In this document: in pieces, positions 1 to 10,346 of the stretch | How positions within the stretch are numbered: the first letter of the stretch is position 1 | Layout: each line of letters starts with the position of its first letter | Assembly: GCA_020073485.1 (NCBI GenBank) | Contig: JAIQFB010000001.1 | Location: 248,001 to 312,000 of the forward strand | Source: Terriglobia bacterium | GTDB taxonomy: Bacteria > Acidobacteriota > Terriglobia > Acidiferrales > UBA7541 | Reading direction: 5' to 3' | Length of the DNA: 64,000 nucleotides | Program-made: the position numbers and the translations under genes | The notes under the pieces: model-generated | What the model was told of the DNA's origin: nothing | The model's input: only the letters and a program-made list of their open reading frames with translations | Databases searched by the model: none

Positions 1-2205
1 GCCGACACCGTCGCGTGGCTGCGCGACGCTCTGCGCGACAACTTGCGCACCAGTGCCGCCAGCGGAGGGGGAAGTGCCGCGGGGAAATTCCCTCTGCTCA
101 CGGCCCGCGCGGGCGCCATCGCCGACCTCCGGCCCCTCGCCGTGATGATTCGCCGGGCTGTGCTGCCGAACGGCGAAATCAGCGACGATGCTTCTCCCGA
201 ACTGCGGCGCATTCGCGGCAGCGTGGCCCACACGCGCGACGCCGTGCGGAAATCGCTCGAACGCATCCTGCGCGCCCGCGGCAGCGAGGCGGGCGAGGAT
301 TACGTCACGCTGCGCAACGACCGCTTCGTCATCCCCGTGCGTGCCGCCGACCGCCGCCAGGTGCAGGGTGTGGTGCACGCCGCCAGCGCCACAGGGCAAA
401 CCGTGTTCGTCGAGCCGTTCGAGACCATCGAATTCAACAACCGGCTCGTGCAACTCTCCGAAGAGGAAGCTGCGGAAATTACGCGCATGCTCGCGGAGAT
501 TTCCGACCGCCTGCGCGCAAATCTCGGCCCGCTGCGTTTTGCGGTGGAAACGATCGCCGAGCTGGATTCGGTCTTCGCGCGCGCGCGTTTCGCCCGCGAA
601 TTCGATGGCACTTTGCCGGAGTTCACCACCCGATCAGCCGCCGGCGATTCCACCGGGCAGCCGTCGCTAGAATTAAAGGACGCGCGGCACCCCGTGCTCG
701 CCGACACGTTGCGCGCGCACGGCCGCAGCATTGTGCCCATGTCCCTCGCACTCGGCGGCCCCTCGCCTTCGCCCGGGACGAGCGCGGAAACCGTGCTCGT
801 CATCAGCGGCCCGAATACTGGAGGAAAAACCGTCGCCCTGAAAACTGTCGGCATGGCCGTCCTCTCGGCGCAATGCGGAATTCCCGTCGCCGCCGAGGCG
901 GCGCGCCTGCCGCTGGTCGATCGTGTGCTCGTGGATATCGGCGATGAGCAATCGATTGCCGCCGATCTCTCCACGTTTTCCGCGCACATGCTGAATGTGC
1001 GCGCGATGCTCGAAGCGGCCACGCCCGATTCGCTCGTGTTGGTTGACGAGCTGGGCACGGGCACGGCTCCCGAAGAAGGCGCGGCCCTGGCCGTCGCCTT
1101 GCTCGATGAATTCCGCGAGCGCGGCTGCCTTACGCTAGCCACTACGCATCACGACCGCCTGAAGACCTACGCTTCGACCACGCCGGGCGTGCTCAACGCC
1201 GCCGTCGAATTTGATGAAATTAATTTGCGGCCGACCTACCGCCTGATGGTCGGCGTGCCGGGTGGTTCGAGCGGCATCGACATCGCGCGCCGCCTGGGGC
1301 TGCCCGCGCAAGTCATCGACCGCGCGCGCGCCCAGCTTTCGCCCGAAGCGCACGAAGCCGCCGCGCTGATCGCCTACCTGCATCGCAGCCGCGACGAACT
1401 CGAATCCCTGAAGCGCGAGGCCGTGCGCGCCGCGCAGGATTTCGCCGAGGAAAAAAAGCGCCTGCAGACCGAGTGGACCGACCGCCAGCGCACGCGCCTC
1501 AAGGAACTCGAGCACCAGTTCGCGCAGTTGCTCGAAAAGCACGAGAAAGAAGTGGCGCGCGCGATCGAAGCTATAAAAGAGCGCGAACTGCGCGCGCAAC
1601 TGGAAAAGCAAACGGGCCGGCGGCTCGTGAAAGCGCGCGGCGAGGCGCGCGAGGAAGCCGATGCCGCCACGGTCGCGCATCTTGCGGATTCCCAGGCCGA
1701 TCTGGGAATCGCCGCGGCGCAATCCGCAAAACCCGTCGCGGCGAGTGACCTCGTCCCCGGCGCGCGCGTCCGCGTGCGCGGCCTGCCCACTCCCGTGACG
1801 CTGCGCCGCCGCGACGACGCGAGCGCCGAAGTCGAGGCTGGGCCGCTGCGCATGAAAGTTCCCCTCACCGATATCACCGAAATCGTGGGCGCTCAGACTT
1901 CCGCGAAGGCGGGGCTGCCTCGCGGGGTTACCGTGCGCACGCAGCCGTCCGCCGAGCCCGCCGGAGAAGAAATCAATCTCATCGGCTGCACGGTTGAGGA
2001 AGCCACGCGCCGCGTCGACAAATTTCTCGACCAGGCTGCCCTCGCGGGTTCCTCGCAAGTGCGCATCATTCATGGCCACGGAACCGGCGCGTTGCGGCGC
2101 GGCCTTGCCGAATTTCTGAAAACGCATCCACTGGTCGAAGCCATCCGCTCGGAGGCCGAGGACCGCGGGGGACAGGCGATCACCATCGTCGAACTAAAGG
2201 AATAG
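1..2205 (+). CDS. mutS2: Endonuclease MutS2 (5' end cut by window)
   Basis: MutS2 is a MutS-family ATPase linked in other bacteria to suppression of homologous recombination and to rescue of collided ribosomes. The frame is open from base 1, so the start lies outside the window; 734 residues are visible and perhaps 50-60 are missing, judging from the usual family length. The Walker A motif GPNTGGKT is at visible residues 270-277 and Walker B (LVDELGTGT, with D349-E350) follows. A long charged coiled coil comes next. The C-terminal Smr nuclease domain (about 657-734) has the HGHGTG motif at 691-696. The last 32 codons are echoed by a relic at 4459-4554. In related genomes mutS2 often stands directly before dnaG (recalled, not checked); here about 4 kb intervene. 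Confidence 0.95.
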   Translation, partial: ADTVAWLRDALRDNLRTSAASGGGSAAGKFPLLTARAGAIADLRPLAVMIRRAVLPNGEISDDASPELRRIRGSVAHTRDAVRKSLERILRARGSEAGEDYVTLRNDRFVIPVRAADRRQVQGVVHAASATGQTVFVEPFETIEFNNRLVQLSEEEAAEITRMLAEISDRLRANLGPLRFAVETIAELDSVFARARFAREFDGTLPEFTTRSAAGDSTGQPSLELKDARHPVLADTLRAHGRSIVPMSLALGGPSPSPGTSAETVLVISGPNTGGKTVALKTVGMAVLSAQCGIPVAAEAARLPLVDRVLVDIGDEQSIAADLSTFSAHMLNVRAMLEAATPDSLVLVDELGTGTAPEEGAALAVALLDEFRERGCLTLATTHHDRLKTYASTTPGVLNAAVEFDEINLRPTYRLMVGVPGGSSGIDIARRLGLPAQVIDRARAQLSPEAHEAAALIAYLHRSRDELESLKREAVRAAQDFAEEKKRLQTEWTDRQRTRLKELEHQFAQLLEKHEKEVARAIEAIKERELRAQLEKQTGRRLVKARGEAREEADAATVAHLADSQADLGIAAAQSAKPVAASDLVPGARVRVRGLPTPVTLRRRDDASAEVEAGPLRMKVPLTDITEIVGAQTSAKAGLPRGVTVRTQPSAEPAGEEINLIGCTVEEATRRVDKFLDQAALAGSSQVRIIHGHGTGALRRGLAEFLKTHPLVEAIRSEAEDRGGQAITIVELKE

Positions 2206-2224
2206 TTGCGGGTCGAATCTGAAT

Positions 2225-2254
2225 TTATTCCGTTGCATCTTATCTGTGTATAAT
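2225..2254 (+). promoter_or_regulatory. Probable sigma-70 promoter of the peroxiredoxin gene
   Basis: A perfect -10 hexamer TATAAT is at 2249-2254, 27 bases before the peroxiredoxin start codon. The -35 region is poor: TTATTC at 2225-2230 with an 18-base spacer. A strong ribosome-binding site AGGAGG follows just upstream of the ATG. The local AT-richness between mutS2 and this gene also fits a promoter. Confidence 0.5.
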
Positions 2255-2280
2255 CTCTCGCACCCTCAGGAGGGCAAATC

Positions 2281-2937
2281 ATGCTGCGTATAAATGATGA
2301 AGCTCCGAATTTCACTGCCGAAACTTCGCAGGGGAAAATTAATTTCCACGAATGGATCGGCGACGGCTGGGCCGTTTTGTTCTCGCATCCCAAGGATTTC
2401 ACTCCGGTCTGCACCACCGAGCTTGGATACATGGCAGGCCTGCAGCCGGAATTCGAGAAGCGCAATGTCAAAATCATCGGCCTGAGCGTGGACCCGGTAT
2501 CGAGTCACGCCAAATGGGTCGCGGATATCGAAGAGACGCAGGGGCACAAGGTGAAATACCCCATGATCGGCGATCCGGAACTCAAGGTGGCCAAGCTCTA
2601 TGACATGTTGCCGGCCGAAGCGGGAGATAGCTGCGAAGGCCGCACTGCGGTCAACAACCAGACCGTGCGCACCGTGTTTGTGATCGGACCCGACAAGAAG
2701 ATCAAGCTGATGCTCAGCTATCCGATGAGCACCGGCCGCAACTTCGACGAAGTCCTGCGCGTGATCGACTCCATGCAACTCACGGCCAAGCACAAAGTGG
2801 CTACGCCGGTGAACTGGAAGCAGGGCGACGACGTCATCATCCTGCCCGCGGTTTCCGACGACGAGGCCAAGCAGAAATATCCCGGCGGATGGAAAGCGCC
2901 CCGGCCTTACCTGCGCATCGTGCCCCAGCCGAAGTAG
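2281..2937 (+). CDS. Peroxiredoxin, AhpC/Prx6 type
   Basis: A cytosolic thiol peroxidase that reduces hydrogen and organic peroxides. The thioredoxin-fold signature PVCTTE places the peroxidatic cysteine at C44. The length of 218 residues and the C-terminal extension with PGGWKAPRPYLR match the Prx6-like subgroup. A second cysteine (C118, in DSCEGRT) could act as resolving residue, but that is inference. The ATG start is preceded by AGGAGG at good spacing and by a TATAAT box. The MBL-rhodanese gene begins 26 bases downstream, so the two are probably co-transcribed and may both handle thiol or sulfur stress. Confidence 0.92.
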   Translation: MLRINDEAPNFTAETSQGKINFHEWIGDGWAVLFSHPKDFTPVCTTELGYMAGLQPEFEKRNVKIIGLSVDPVSSHAKWVADIEETQGHKVKYPMIGDPELKVAKLYDMLPAEAGDSCEGRTAVNNQTVRTVFVIGPDKKIKLMLSYPMSTGRNFDEVLRVIDSMQLTAKHKVATPVNWKQGDDVIILPAVSDDEAKQKYPGGWKAPRPYLRIVPQPK

Positions 2938-2963
2938 CCGTCGGCAATCGAGGAGCGTCCGCA

Positions 2964-4370
2964 GTGATCTTCAAACAGTTCTATCTGCCGTGCCTGGCTC
3001 ACGCCTCCTACATCATTGGAGATGAGGAGACAGGCACGGCAGCCGTCGTTGATCCGCAGCGCGACACGGACCAGTACATTTCCTTTGCGTCGGAACACGG
3101 CCTCAAAATCAAGCACGTCTTCCTGACGCATCTGCACGCCGATTTCGTCGCCGGGCATCTGGAACTGCGCGATCGCGTGGGAGCGGCGATTTATCTGGGC
3201 GCCGCGGCTAAAGCAGGGTACGCATTTACTCCGCTGCATCAGGGCGACGTCGTCGAATTCGGGCGCGTGCGCCTTCAGGCGCTGGAAACGCCGGGCCACA
3301 CTCCCGAGTCCATCTCCATCCTCGTTTTTGATTTGAATGTCAGCGATAAGCAACCCCAGGCGGTGCTCACCGGCGACACATTGTTCATCGGTGACGTGGG
3401 GCGGCCCGACCTGCGCGCGGCGCTGGGATGGTCGGCAAAAGATTTGGGCAGCCTGCTGTTCGATTCGCTGCACAGCAAGCTGCTGCCGCTGCCGGATTCG
3501 TGTCTCGTGTATCCGGCGCACGGCGCTGGTTCGCTGTGCGGAAAGTCGCTCAGCAAGGAGACGGTATCCACGCTGGGCGAACAGCGCAGGTTGAATTACG
3601 CGCTACAGCCCATGAGCAAGGAAGCCTTCATTCAGGTGGTGACCGCCGACCAGCCCGAAGCTCCGGCCTATTTCACCTACGACGCAGTCCTCAACAGCGA
3701 AGAGCGGCCCACGCTCGATCAAACCCTCGCCCGCGTGAACCCCATGACGCTCGACGACGTGCTGGCCTTGCAATCGGTTGGCGCGCAGATCCTCGACACG
3801 CGCGATGCCGGCGAATTTGCCTCGGCGCATCTGGCCGGCAGCATCAACATCGGACTCAACGGCCAGTACGCCACCTGGGCCGGCACGGTCCTGGACCGAA
3901 GCCATCCCATCGTCATCATCGCCGACCCTGGCCGCGAAAACGAATCGGCGACGCGCCTCGGGCGCATCGGCTTCGACCACATCGTGGGATATTTGAAGGA
4001 TGGATTGCAAAGCCTCGCGTCGCGGCCCGATTTGACGGTGAAAACAGATCGTCTCAGCGCGCCCTTCGCCGCGGAACTTTTATCCTCTCCTGAGCCGCCG
4101 CTCGCGATCGACGTGCGCACGGCGCGCGAACGCGACCAGAAATGCATCGCCGGAAGCTTGGGCATCCCGCTCAATCATCTGGTGGAAAATCGGGACAAAT
4201 TGCCGAAGGACCGTCCTCTGCTGGTCTATTGTGCGGGCGGCTACCGCTCGTCCATCGCCGCGAGTTTGCTCCAAAGCTACGGGTTCCGCAGCGTCAGTGA
4301 AATTGCCGGCGGTATCGTGGCGTGGGAAGCAGCGAACCTGCCGGTGCAAACTGCCCCGGCTTTGTCCTAG
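2964..4370 (+). CDS. MBL-fold hydrolase fused to two rhodanese domains (persulfide dioxygenase-like)
   Basis: A protein of the ETHE1/persulfide-dioxygenase-like group, expected to act in sulfane-sulfur metabolism in the cytosol. The N-terminal metallo-beta-lactamase domain has the metal motif HLHADFVAGH at residues 56-65, H112 in TPGHTPES, and YPAHGAG further on. Two rhodanese domains follow, about 258-350 and 365-462. The first has ADPGREN where the catalytic cysteine loop should be and is probably inactive; the second has an intact CAGGYRS loop with C423. The GTG start at 2964 was chosen because GAGGAG lies about 8 bases upstream and the MBL fold begins directly; the frame stays open upstream into the peroxiredoxin gene. 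Confidence 0.88.
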   Translation: MIFKQFYLPCLAHASYIIGDEETGTAAVVDPQRDTDQYISFASEHGLKIKHVFLTHLHADFVAGHLELRDRVGAAIYLGAAAKAGYAFTPLHQGDVVEFGRVRLQALETPGHTPESISILVFDLNVSDKQPQAVLTGDTLFIGDVGRPDLRAALGWSAKDLGSLLFDSLHSKLLPLPDSCLVYPAHGAGSLCGKSLSKETVSTLGEQRRLNYALQPMSKEAFIQVVTADQPEAPAYFTYDAVLNSEERPTLDQTLARVNPMTLDDVLALQSVGAQILDTRDAGEFASAHLAGSINIGLNGQYATWAGTVLDRSHPIVIIADPGRENESATRLGRIGFDHIVGYLKDGLQSLASRPDLTVKTDRLSAPFAAELLSSPEPPLAIDVRTARERDQKCIAGSLGIPLNHLVENRDKLPKDRPLLVYCAGGYRSSIAASLLQSYGFRSVSEIAGGIVAWEAANLPVQTAPALS

Positions 4371-4458
4371 CAATCTCGGAATCACTAACTTCAACATTAA
4401 GCCTCTGCGGAACCAGATTGGGGGTGTTCGTCGCAAGCCATTTTGCAACCGCCTAATT

Positions 4459-4554
4459 GAATCTTTTGCGACGCATCCGCTGGTTGAAGCCATTCTTTCT
4501 GAAGCCGAGGACCGCGGAGAGACTCCGATGACTGCGGGTGAATCGAAAGACTGA
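4459..4554 (+). pseudogene. Relic of a second mutS2 3' end (Smr-domain tail)
   Basis: These 96 bases align without gaps to the last 96 bases of mutS2 (2110-2205), stop codon included. About 46 of the first 60 positions are identical; the last third has drifted. The encoded tail shares THPLVEAI and SEAEDRG with MutS2, 19 of 31 residues by eye. There is no start codon, ATPase domain or upstream Smr portion, so this is not a gene. It stands between the MBL-rhodanese gene and the AT-rich nuclease-like gene. It may be the tail of a mutS2 from another lineage brought in with the downstream gene, or an old duplication. Confidence 0.8.
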
Positions 4555-4557
4555 GTG

Positions 4558-4587
4558 TTGTCAACGCCAAGTTTTTTCATGTATAGA
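4558..4587 (+). promoter_or_regulatory. Candidate sigma-70 promoter of the AT-rich nuclease-like gene
   Basis: TTGTCA at 4558-4563 and TATAGA at 4582-4587 are separated by 18 bases. They sit directly after the mutS2-tail relic and 28 bases before the TTG start at 4616, which has its own AGGAGG. This suggests the foreign-looking gene carries its own promoter. Confidence 0.45.
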
Positions 4588-4615
4588 CAGGTAAGATCCT
4601 TTTCAGGAGGGTGGA

Positions 4616-6403
4616 TTGTCTCCAATTCCAATCACTTACCCGACGTGGAAAGAAACGTTTGGTGTTCGTCCAACAGAAGATCAACTCCTGGACCAGATAC
4701 GTCATCTGGACAGGCTGCACACATTTTGGCTTCTCGCGAGAATAAATATTCTCCTAGCCTTGGATCGATTACATAGGGACCCAAAAGAAACGATTAGTTT
4801 GCAAACGCATTTGGTTAACACCTTCATTGACGAGGAGTTGTTCGAGAGCCTTAAGAAAAAGTTCGGTCCGGAAAGCCTACTTGATCGACAGCCATTCCAT
4901 TCCCTGCAGATTTTGATGCTCATGAAGAGAGTGATACTCGAGGGGGCCAGAGAGGGGGGCATCAGGCCAGATGTTGATAGAGAAGGAGCCCATCGCTTGG
5001 GGCGCTGCTTACTGATGGCGAGTGACTTTCTATTTGACGAAGAGAATTCCCAGGCTATTAGCGTGTCTCGCCCATCATCCAAAAGAAGAAAAATTGCTCT
5101 TCAGCTTCAAGTCGGATCAGGAATAGAAGTTAATAATCCGCCGTCGATAGACAAAAGCACAGTGCGAAGCGATATTGTCTTTAATGAGATCGCTGAGAAG
5201 ATAGGCGCGAAATTAGACGTTCGTGCTCTATTCCCAGTAAGAACTGGGCTGAATTTGGAAGCATATGTTGACCTAGTCTTCGGAGTCCTGACGCACTACA
5301 CCATTTTGGACTCCGCAGAATTGATCGAGAAAACGGGGCTTGCCTGTGTCAACATAAAAACCTACTTTGCGGAAGCGGATGCCAACTCAGTTGAAAGATT
5401 CTGGCAGTTGGAACTCACGACACTCGATGATTTAGAGGAAATTCTTCGAAAACCCTCTCTTTTGAAGCCACAGCATGATTTCATCGCTTTTCGGCAAAAG
5501 CCGTTTGTTCAAGTTGGGGAAGAGGATGCCGTTCCGATTCATGTTGGTTTTGTTCAAGAAAAACTAGAATCTGGATTGTTTTGGTCCATATTTCACTCGC
5601 TCGCCTCAGATGAAGAAAGGGCGTCCCTGTTCCGGGATTGGGGCTATCTGTTTGAACAGTATGTTTCTCAAACATTGCGCCAAGCTCTCGAGAATGCGCC
5701 AGAAACATATTTCGCTTTTCCAAAATTCACTGACAACGATGAGGAGGCATTTGACGGCATTGTCGTTGCAGGAGACTATTGCGTGGTTATGGAATACAAG
5801 GGGGGATTTCTTAAGGCTGAGGCCAAGTACGCCGAAGACGAAGACGAGTTCATTCGCGATACGGACAAGAAATTTGGAGCAGGTAAGAAGGCTGGTTTGG
5901 AGCAGTTGTGCCGAAAGGTCGGGGCCGTATTTGCTCCAAAAGGTCGCCAGAAACGACTGCTGCATGGGGTTGATCTTTCGAGCGTCAAAGTCGTCGTGCC
6001 GATGCTGATTGTCCAAGAGCCCTTTATTAGCTCCGAAATTACTGCGACATACCTTGCCGAAGAATTTGGCACCCTTAAGCGTAAACAAGAGATGGATCCG
6101 AGCATAACCTGCACGTTTCCCCTAATCCTGGACGTTTCTGAAGTGGAAAACCTCAAGCCATATTTGTCGAGTGCTAAGATTTCCTTCATTGACTGCATAA
6201 TGGAAAGAATTCGAATTGGAAGTAGCGGTTTCTTATCTTTTGGTGATTTTCTTCGGGAATACTTGAACGAAAGAAAGATTGTACCTATGAAAGATTCGGA
6301 GACGAGTGAGAGGTTTCGATTGATTATGAATAGAGTTTCAAAAAGATTCTTCAATAGGCCGTTCCCTCCGAATGAGGAGGCTGTTCCTCCGGCAAATGGC
6401 TGA
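4616..6403 (+). CDS. Unrecognised 595-residue protein with PD-(D/E)XK nuclease-like motif; AT-rich, probably acquired
   Basis: I do not recognise the family. The C-terminal half shows a nuclease-like pattern: a helix with YLFEQY (E347), then D380 in FDGIV, then the E393-Y-K395 triad 13 residues later, then a lysine-rich helix ending in GLEQL. This matches the E...D...ExK layout of PD-(D/E)XK enzymes such as restriction endonucleases. The N-terminal 340 residues are mostly helical with no motif I can name. A TTG start follows AGGAGG with 5-base spacing. Base composition is clearly lower in GC than the flanks (a sampled line is about 43%). The 3' end overlaps the dnaG start by 8 bases, so the last codons probably read former host sequence. 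A defence or mobile-element role is inference from composition, motif and position. Confidence 0.7.
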   Translation: MSPIPITYPTWKETFGVRPTEDQLLDQIRHLDRLHTFWLLARINILLALDRLHRDPKETISLQTHLVNTFIDEELFESLKKKFGPESLLDRQPFHSLQILMLMKRVILEGAREGGIRPDVDREGAHRLGRCLLMASDFLFDEENSQAISVSRPSSKRRKIALQLQVGSGIEVNNPPSIDKSTVRSDIVFNEIAEKIGAKLDVRALFPVRTGLNLEAYVDLVFGVLTHYTILDSAELIEKTGLACVNIKTYFAEADANSVERFWQLELTTLDDLEEILRKPSLLKPQHDFIAFRQKPFVQVGEEDAVPIHVGFVQEKLESGLFWSIFHSLASDEERASLFRDWGYLFEQYVSQTLRQALENAPETYFAFPKFTDNDEEAFDGIVVAGDYCVVMEYKGGFLKAEAKYAEDEDEFIRDTDKKFGAGKKAGLEQLCRKVGAVFAPKGRQKRLLHGVDLSSVKVVVPMLIVQEPFISSEITATYLAEEFGTLKRKQEMDPSITCTFPLILDVSEVENLKPYLSSAKISFIDCIMERIRIGSSGFLSFGDFLREYLNERKIVPMKDSETSERFRLIMNRVSKRFFNRPFPPNEEAVPPANG

Positions 6404-8162
6404 AGCCGGCTCATTCGCGGAACGCGTAAAACAGCAGGCGGACATTGTCCGCGTGGTGGGCGAATACGTCCGCTTGAAGAAATCCGGACAGAATTTCACG
6501 GGGCTGTGCCCGTTCCACTCTGAAAAGACGCCGTCGTTTGCGGTGCATCCGGTGAAGCAGATTTACCACTGCTTCGGATGCGGCGCGGGCGGCGACGTGT
6601 TCAAGTTCGTGATGGAGATGGACAAAATTTCGTTTCCGGAAGCGATTCGCGTGGTGGCGGAGAAATGCGGCATCGCGATTCCGCGCGCTCGGGAACGCAC
6701 ACCCGAGGAGCGCAAGGAGAATCAGCAGCGCACTTCGCTCGTGGACCTGCACCGCGAGGCGGCGGCGTTTTTCGTGCAGCAATTGAACGGCACGCCGGAA
6801 GGGCGCGCGGCGAAAGCGTATCTGCTCGATCGCGGACTCGACTCCGAAGCCATGGCGCGGTTCGGCATTGGTTTTGCACCGTCCGGCGGGGAAGCGCTGC
6901 TGCGCGCGATGAAACAGAAATATCCAGAAAAAGTTCTTGAGGCTTCCGGCCTGTTCAGCCGCGATCAGAACGGGCGCCTGTTCGACCGCTTTCGCCGGCG
7001 CGTGATGTTTCCCATCGCCAACGATTCGGGAAAAGTTGTCGCGTTCGGCGGGCGCGCCCTGGGCGACGACCTGCCGAAATATCTGAACTCGCCCGAGACG
7101 CCGATCTACTCCAAAAGTAACGTCCTCTATCACCTGGATCGCGCGAAGGAAGCCCTGCGGCAAAGCGATTTCGCCGTGCTGGTCGAGGGCTACATGGACG
7201 CGATTGCCGTGGCGCGCGCGGGAATTTCCAACGTCGTCGCCAGCTGCGGCACCAGCTTGACCGAGCCGCAGGTAAAACTTCTCAGCCGCTTCACGCGCCG
7301 CATCATCGTGAATTATGACCCGGACACGGCGGGGCAAGCGGCCACCGAGCGCTCGCTGACGATCCTGCTGGAACAGGGCGCCGAAGTGCGCGTGCTGGCC
7401 TTGCCCGGCGGCAAGGATCCGGACAGTTTCATCAAGGCCGAAGGCGCCGCCGCGTACACAAAATTATTGAAGGAAGCGCCGCCGTATGTCGACTATCTGA
7501 TTTCGCGCGCGCGCAAAATGGATATGACCACCGCGGAGGGAAAACTTCGCGCCGTGAATTTCCTGTTGCCTTACGTGCAGCGCGTGCCCGACCGCATCCT
7601 GCGCTCGGAGTGGGCCACGCGCATCGCACAGCAGCTGCGCATCGAGGAGCCGGTATTGCGCGAATCGATGCGCAAGGCCGCGAACGAACGCCGCAGCGAA
7701 GTGAAGGCCCGGCCCGAGCTGGTGGGCCGCGCCGGAAAGCCCGCCGAGCGGCGCCTGGTGCAGATCCTGATCGAATCCGAGGATTTCCGCGGTCGATTGG
7801 CGCAGGGAATTCGCGCTGAGGAACTTCACAAAGGTTTGGAAGTCGAGCGCATCCTCACCGTGCTGGTCGAAGCCTGTGAATCGGGCGAGCGCCCGGACGC
7901 GGCGACGTTGGCAGCAGCGCTGGAGGATCGCGACCGTCGGCTTTTATTTGAAATCGCGTTTGAATCGGCCGCCCCGTCCACCTGGGAGGAAGCCGAAAGC
8001 TGCCTCGCGGTGCTGCGCCGCCGCCGCGCCGAAGAGGAATTGGCCGTGGTGCAAAGACAAATCGAATCGCAGGCCGCCGCTGCGGGGGCGAGCGGCGAAA
8101 TGCGGAAGCTGCTGGAACGCAAGCAGGAATTGCGCCGTCGGCTGGATTCCCCCGCTCAGTAG
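6396..8162 (+). CDS. dnaG: DNA primase
   Basis: DnaG synthesises RNA primers at the replication fork with the DnaB helicase. The 588-residue protein has the CHC2 zinc finger (C38 and H41, then HCFGCG), the Toprim catalytic core (LVEGYMDA, later NYDPDTAG), and a C-terminal helical domain of the helicase-binding type. The ATG at 6396 was chosen because the product then begins a few residues before the conserved FAERVKQQADIV block. An in-frame ATG at 6372 would add eight residues. The GAGGAGG at 6374-6380 is rather far from the chosen start. rpoD follows after 441 bases, the classic macromolecular-synthesis arrangement. Confidence 0.96.
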   Translation: MAEAGSFAERVKQQADIVRVVGEYVRLKKSGQNFTGLCPFHSEKTPSFAVHPVKQIYHCFGCGAGGDVFKFVMEMDKISFPEAIRVVAEKCGIAIPRARERTPEERKENQQRTSLVDLHREAAAFFVQQLNGTPEGRAAKAYLLDRGLDSEAMARFGIGFAPSGGEALLRAMKQKYPEKVLEASGLFSRDQNGRLFDRFRRRVMFPIANDSGKVVAFGGRALGDDLPKYLNSPETPIYSKSNVLYHLDRAKEALRQSDFAVLVEGYMDAIAVARAGISNVVASCGTSLTEPQVKLLSRFTRRIIVNYDPDTAGQAATERSLTILLEQGAEVRVLALPGGKDPDSFIKAEGAAAYTKLLKEAPPYVDYLISRARKMDMTTAEGKLRAVNFLLPYVQRVPDRILRSEWATRIAQQLRIEEPVLRESMRKAANERRSEVKARPELVGRAGKPAERRLVQILIESEDFRGRLAQGIRAEELHKGLEVERILTVLVEACESGERPDAATLAAALEDRDRRLLFEIAFESAAPSTWEEAESCLAVLRRRRAEEELAVVQRQIESQAAAAGASGEMRKLLERKQELRRRLDSPAQ

Positions 8163-8603
8163 CATGGGCTGAATCTCATGCTCCTCGGAATCGTTGCATC
8201 GTCTTGTGGGACAGCTTGAGACATCCCCTGTTTGTGCCCGCTCCACCATTCGAAATACAATCCACATTGTAGTAACTCCTGCGAGACAAAATAGTTGACG
8301 CGTTTGCCCGCGGCCATGTAGGTTGAGGCGTTTCCTCTCGGCTGGACGGTGTAACGGAAGATGGGCAATTTGCATCATAAGTTGTGTGGGACGCGCCCCT
8401 GCGCACTTGGGGTGCAGGCGGACGGACGGCATGCGGCACCAGGCAATCAGTCACCTACCAGTGGGCATGTATTCTCAACCGCAGAACGAGGTACGAAACT
8501 TAAGTTCTCGTATGCGCGGATTTTGCCGATAGATGAATCGAGTATTCGGCGCATTCCGCGCCGTTGTGGGGTATAGGCTTCCGTTTCATTTTGGGAGGAT
8601 CCC
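8163..8603 (+). other. 441-base gap between dnaG and rpoD, no credible gene
   Basis: No open frame here has a ribosome-binding site together with protein-like composition; the minus-strand frames overlap dnaG or resemble nothing. The stretch probably holds the rpoD promoter and leader. A near-palindrome centred on AACTTAAGTT at 8497-8506, flanked by ACGA and TCGT with a one-base bulge, could be an operator. A TTGACG at 8295 has no good -10 partner. Confidence 0.5.
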
Positions 8604-10340
<1,737 letters not shown>

Positions 10341-10346
10341 GAAGTT

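Noticed and set aside
4231-4554. Plus-strand open frame ending in the mutS2-like tail as a separate small gene
   Set aside because: Its first part reads the MBL-rhodanese gene out of frame; only the last 32 codons resemble a protein, and these are a relic of mutS2.
8295-8324. TTGACG as -35 of an rpoD promoter
   Set aside because: No -10 hexamer with more than three matches lies 16-19 bases downstream.
8156-8454. Two short minus-strand frames between dnaG and rpoD
   Set aside because: No ribosome-binding site, no recognisable protein features, and they overlap each other in different frames.
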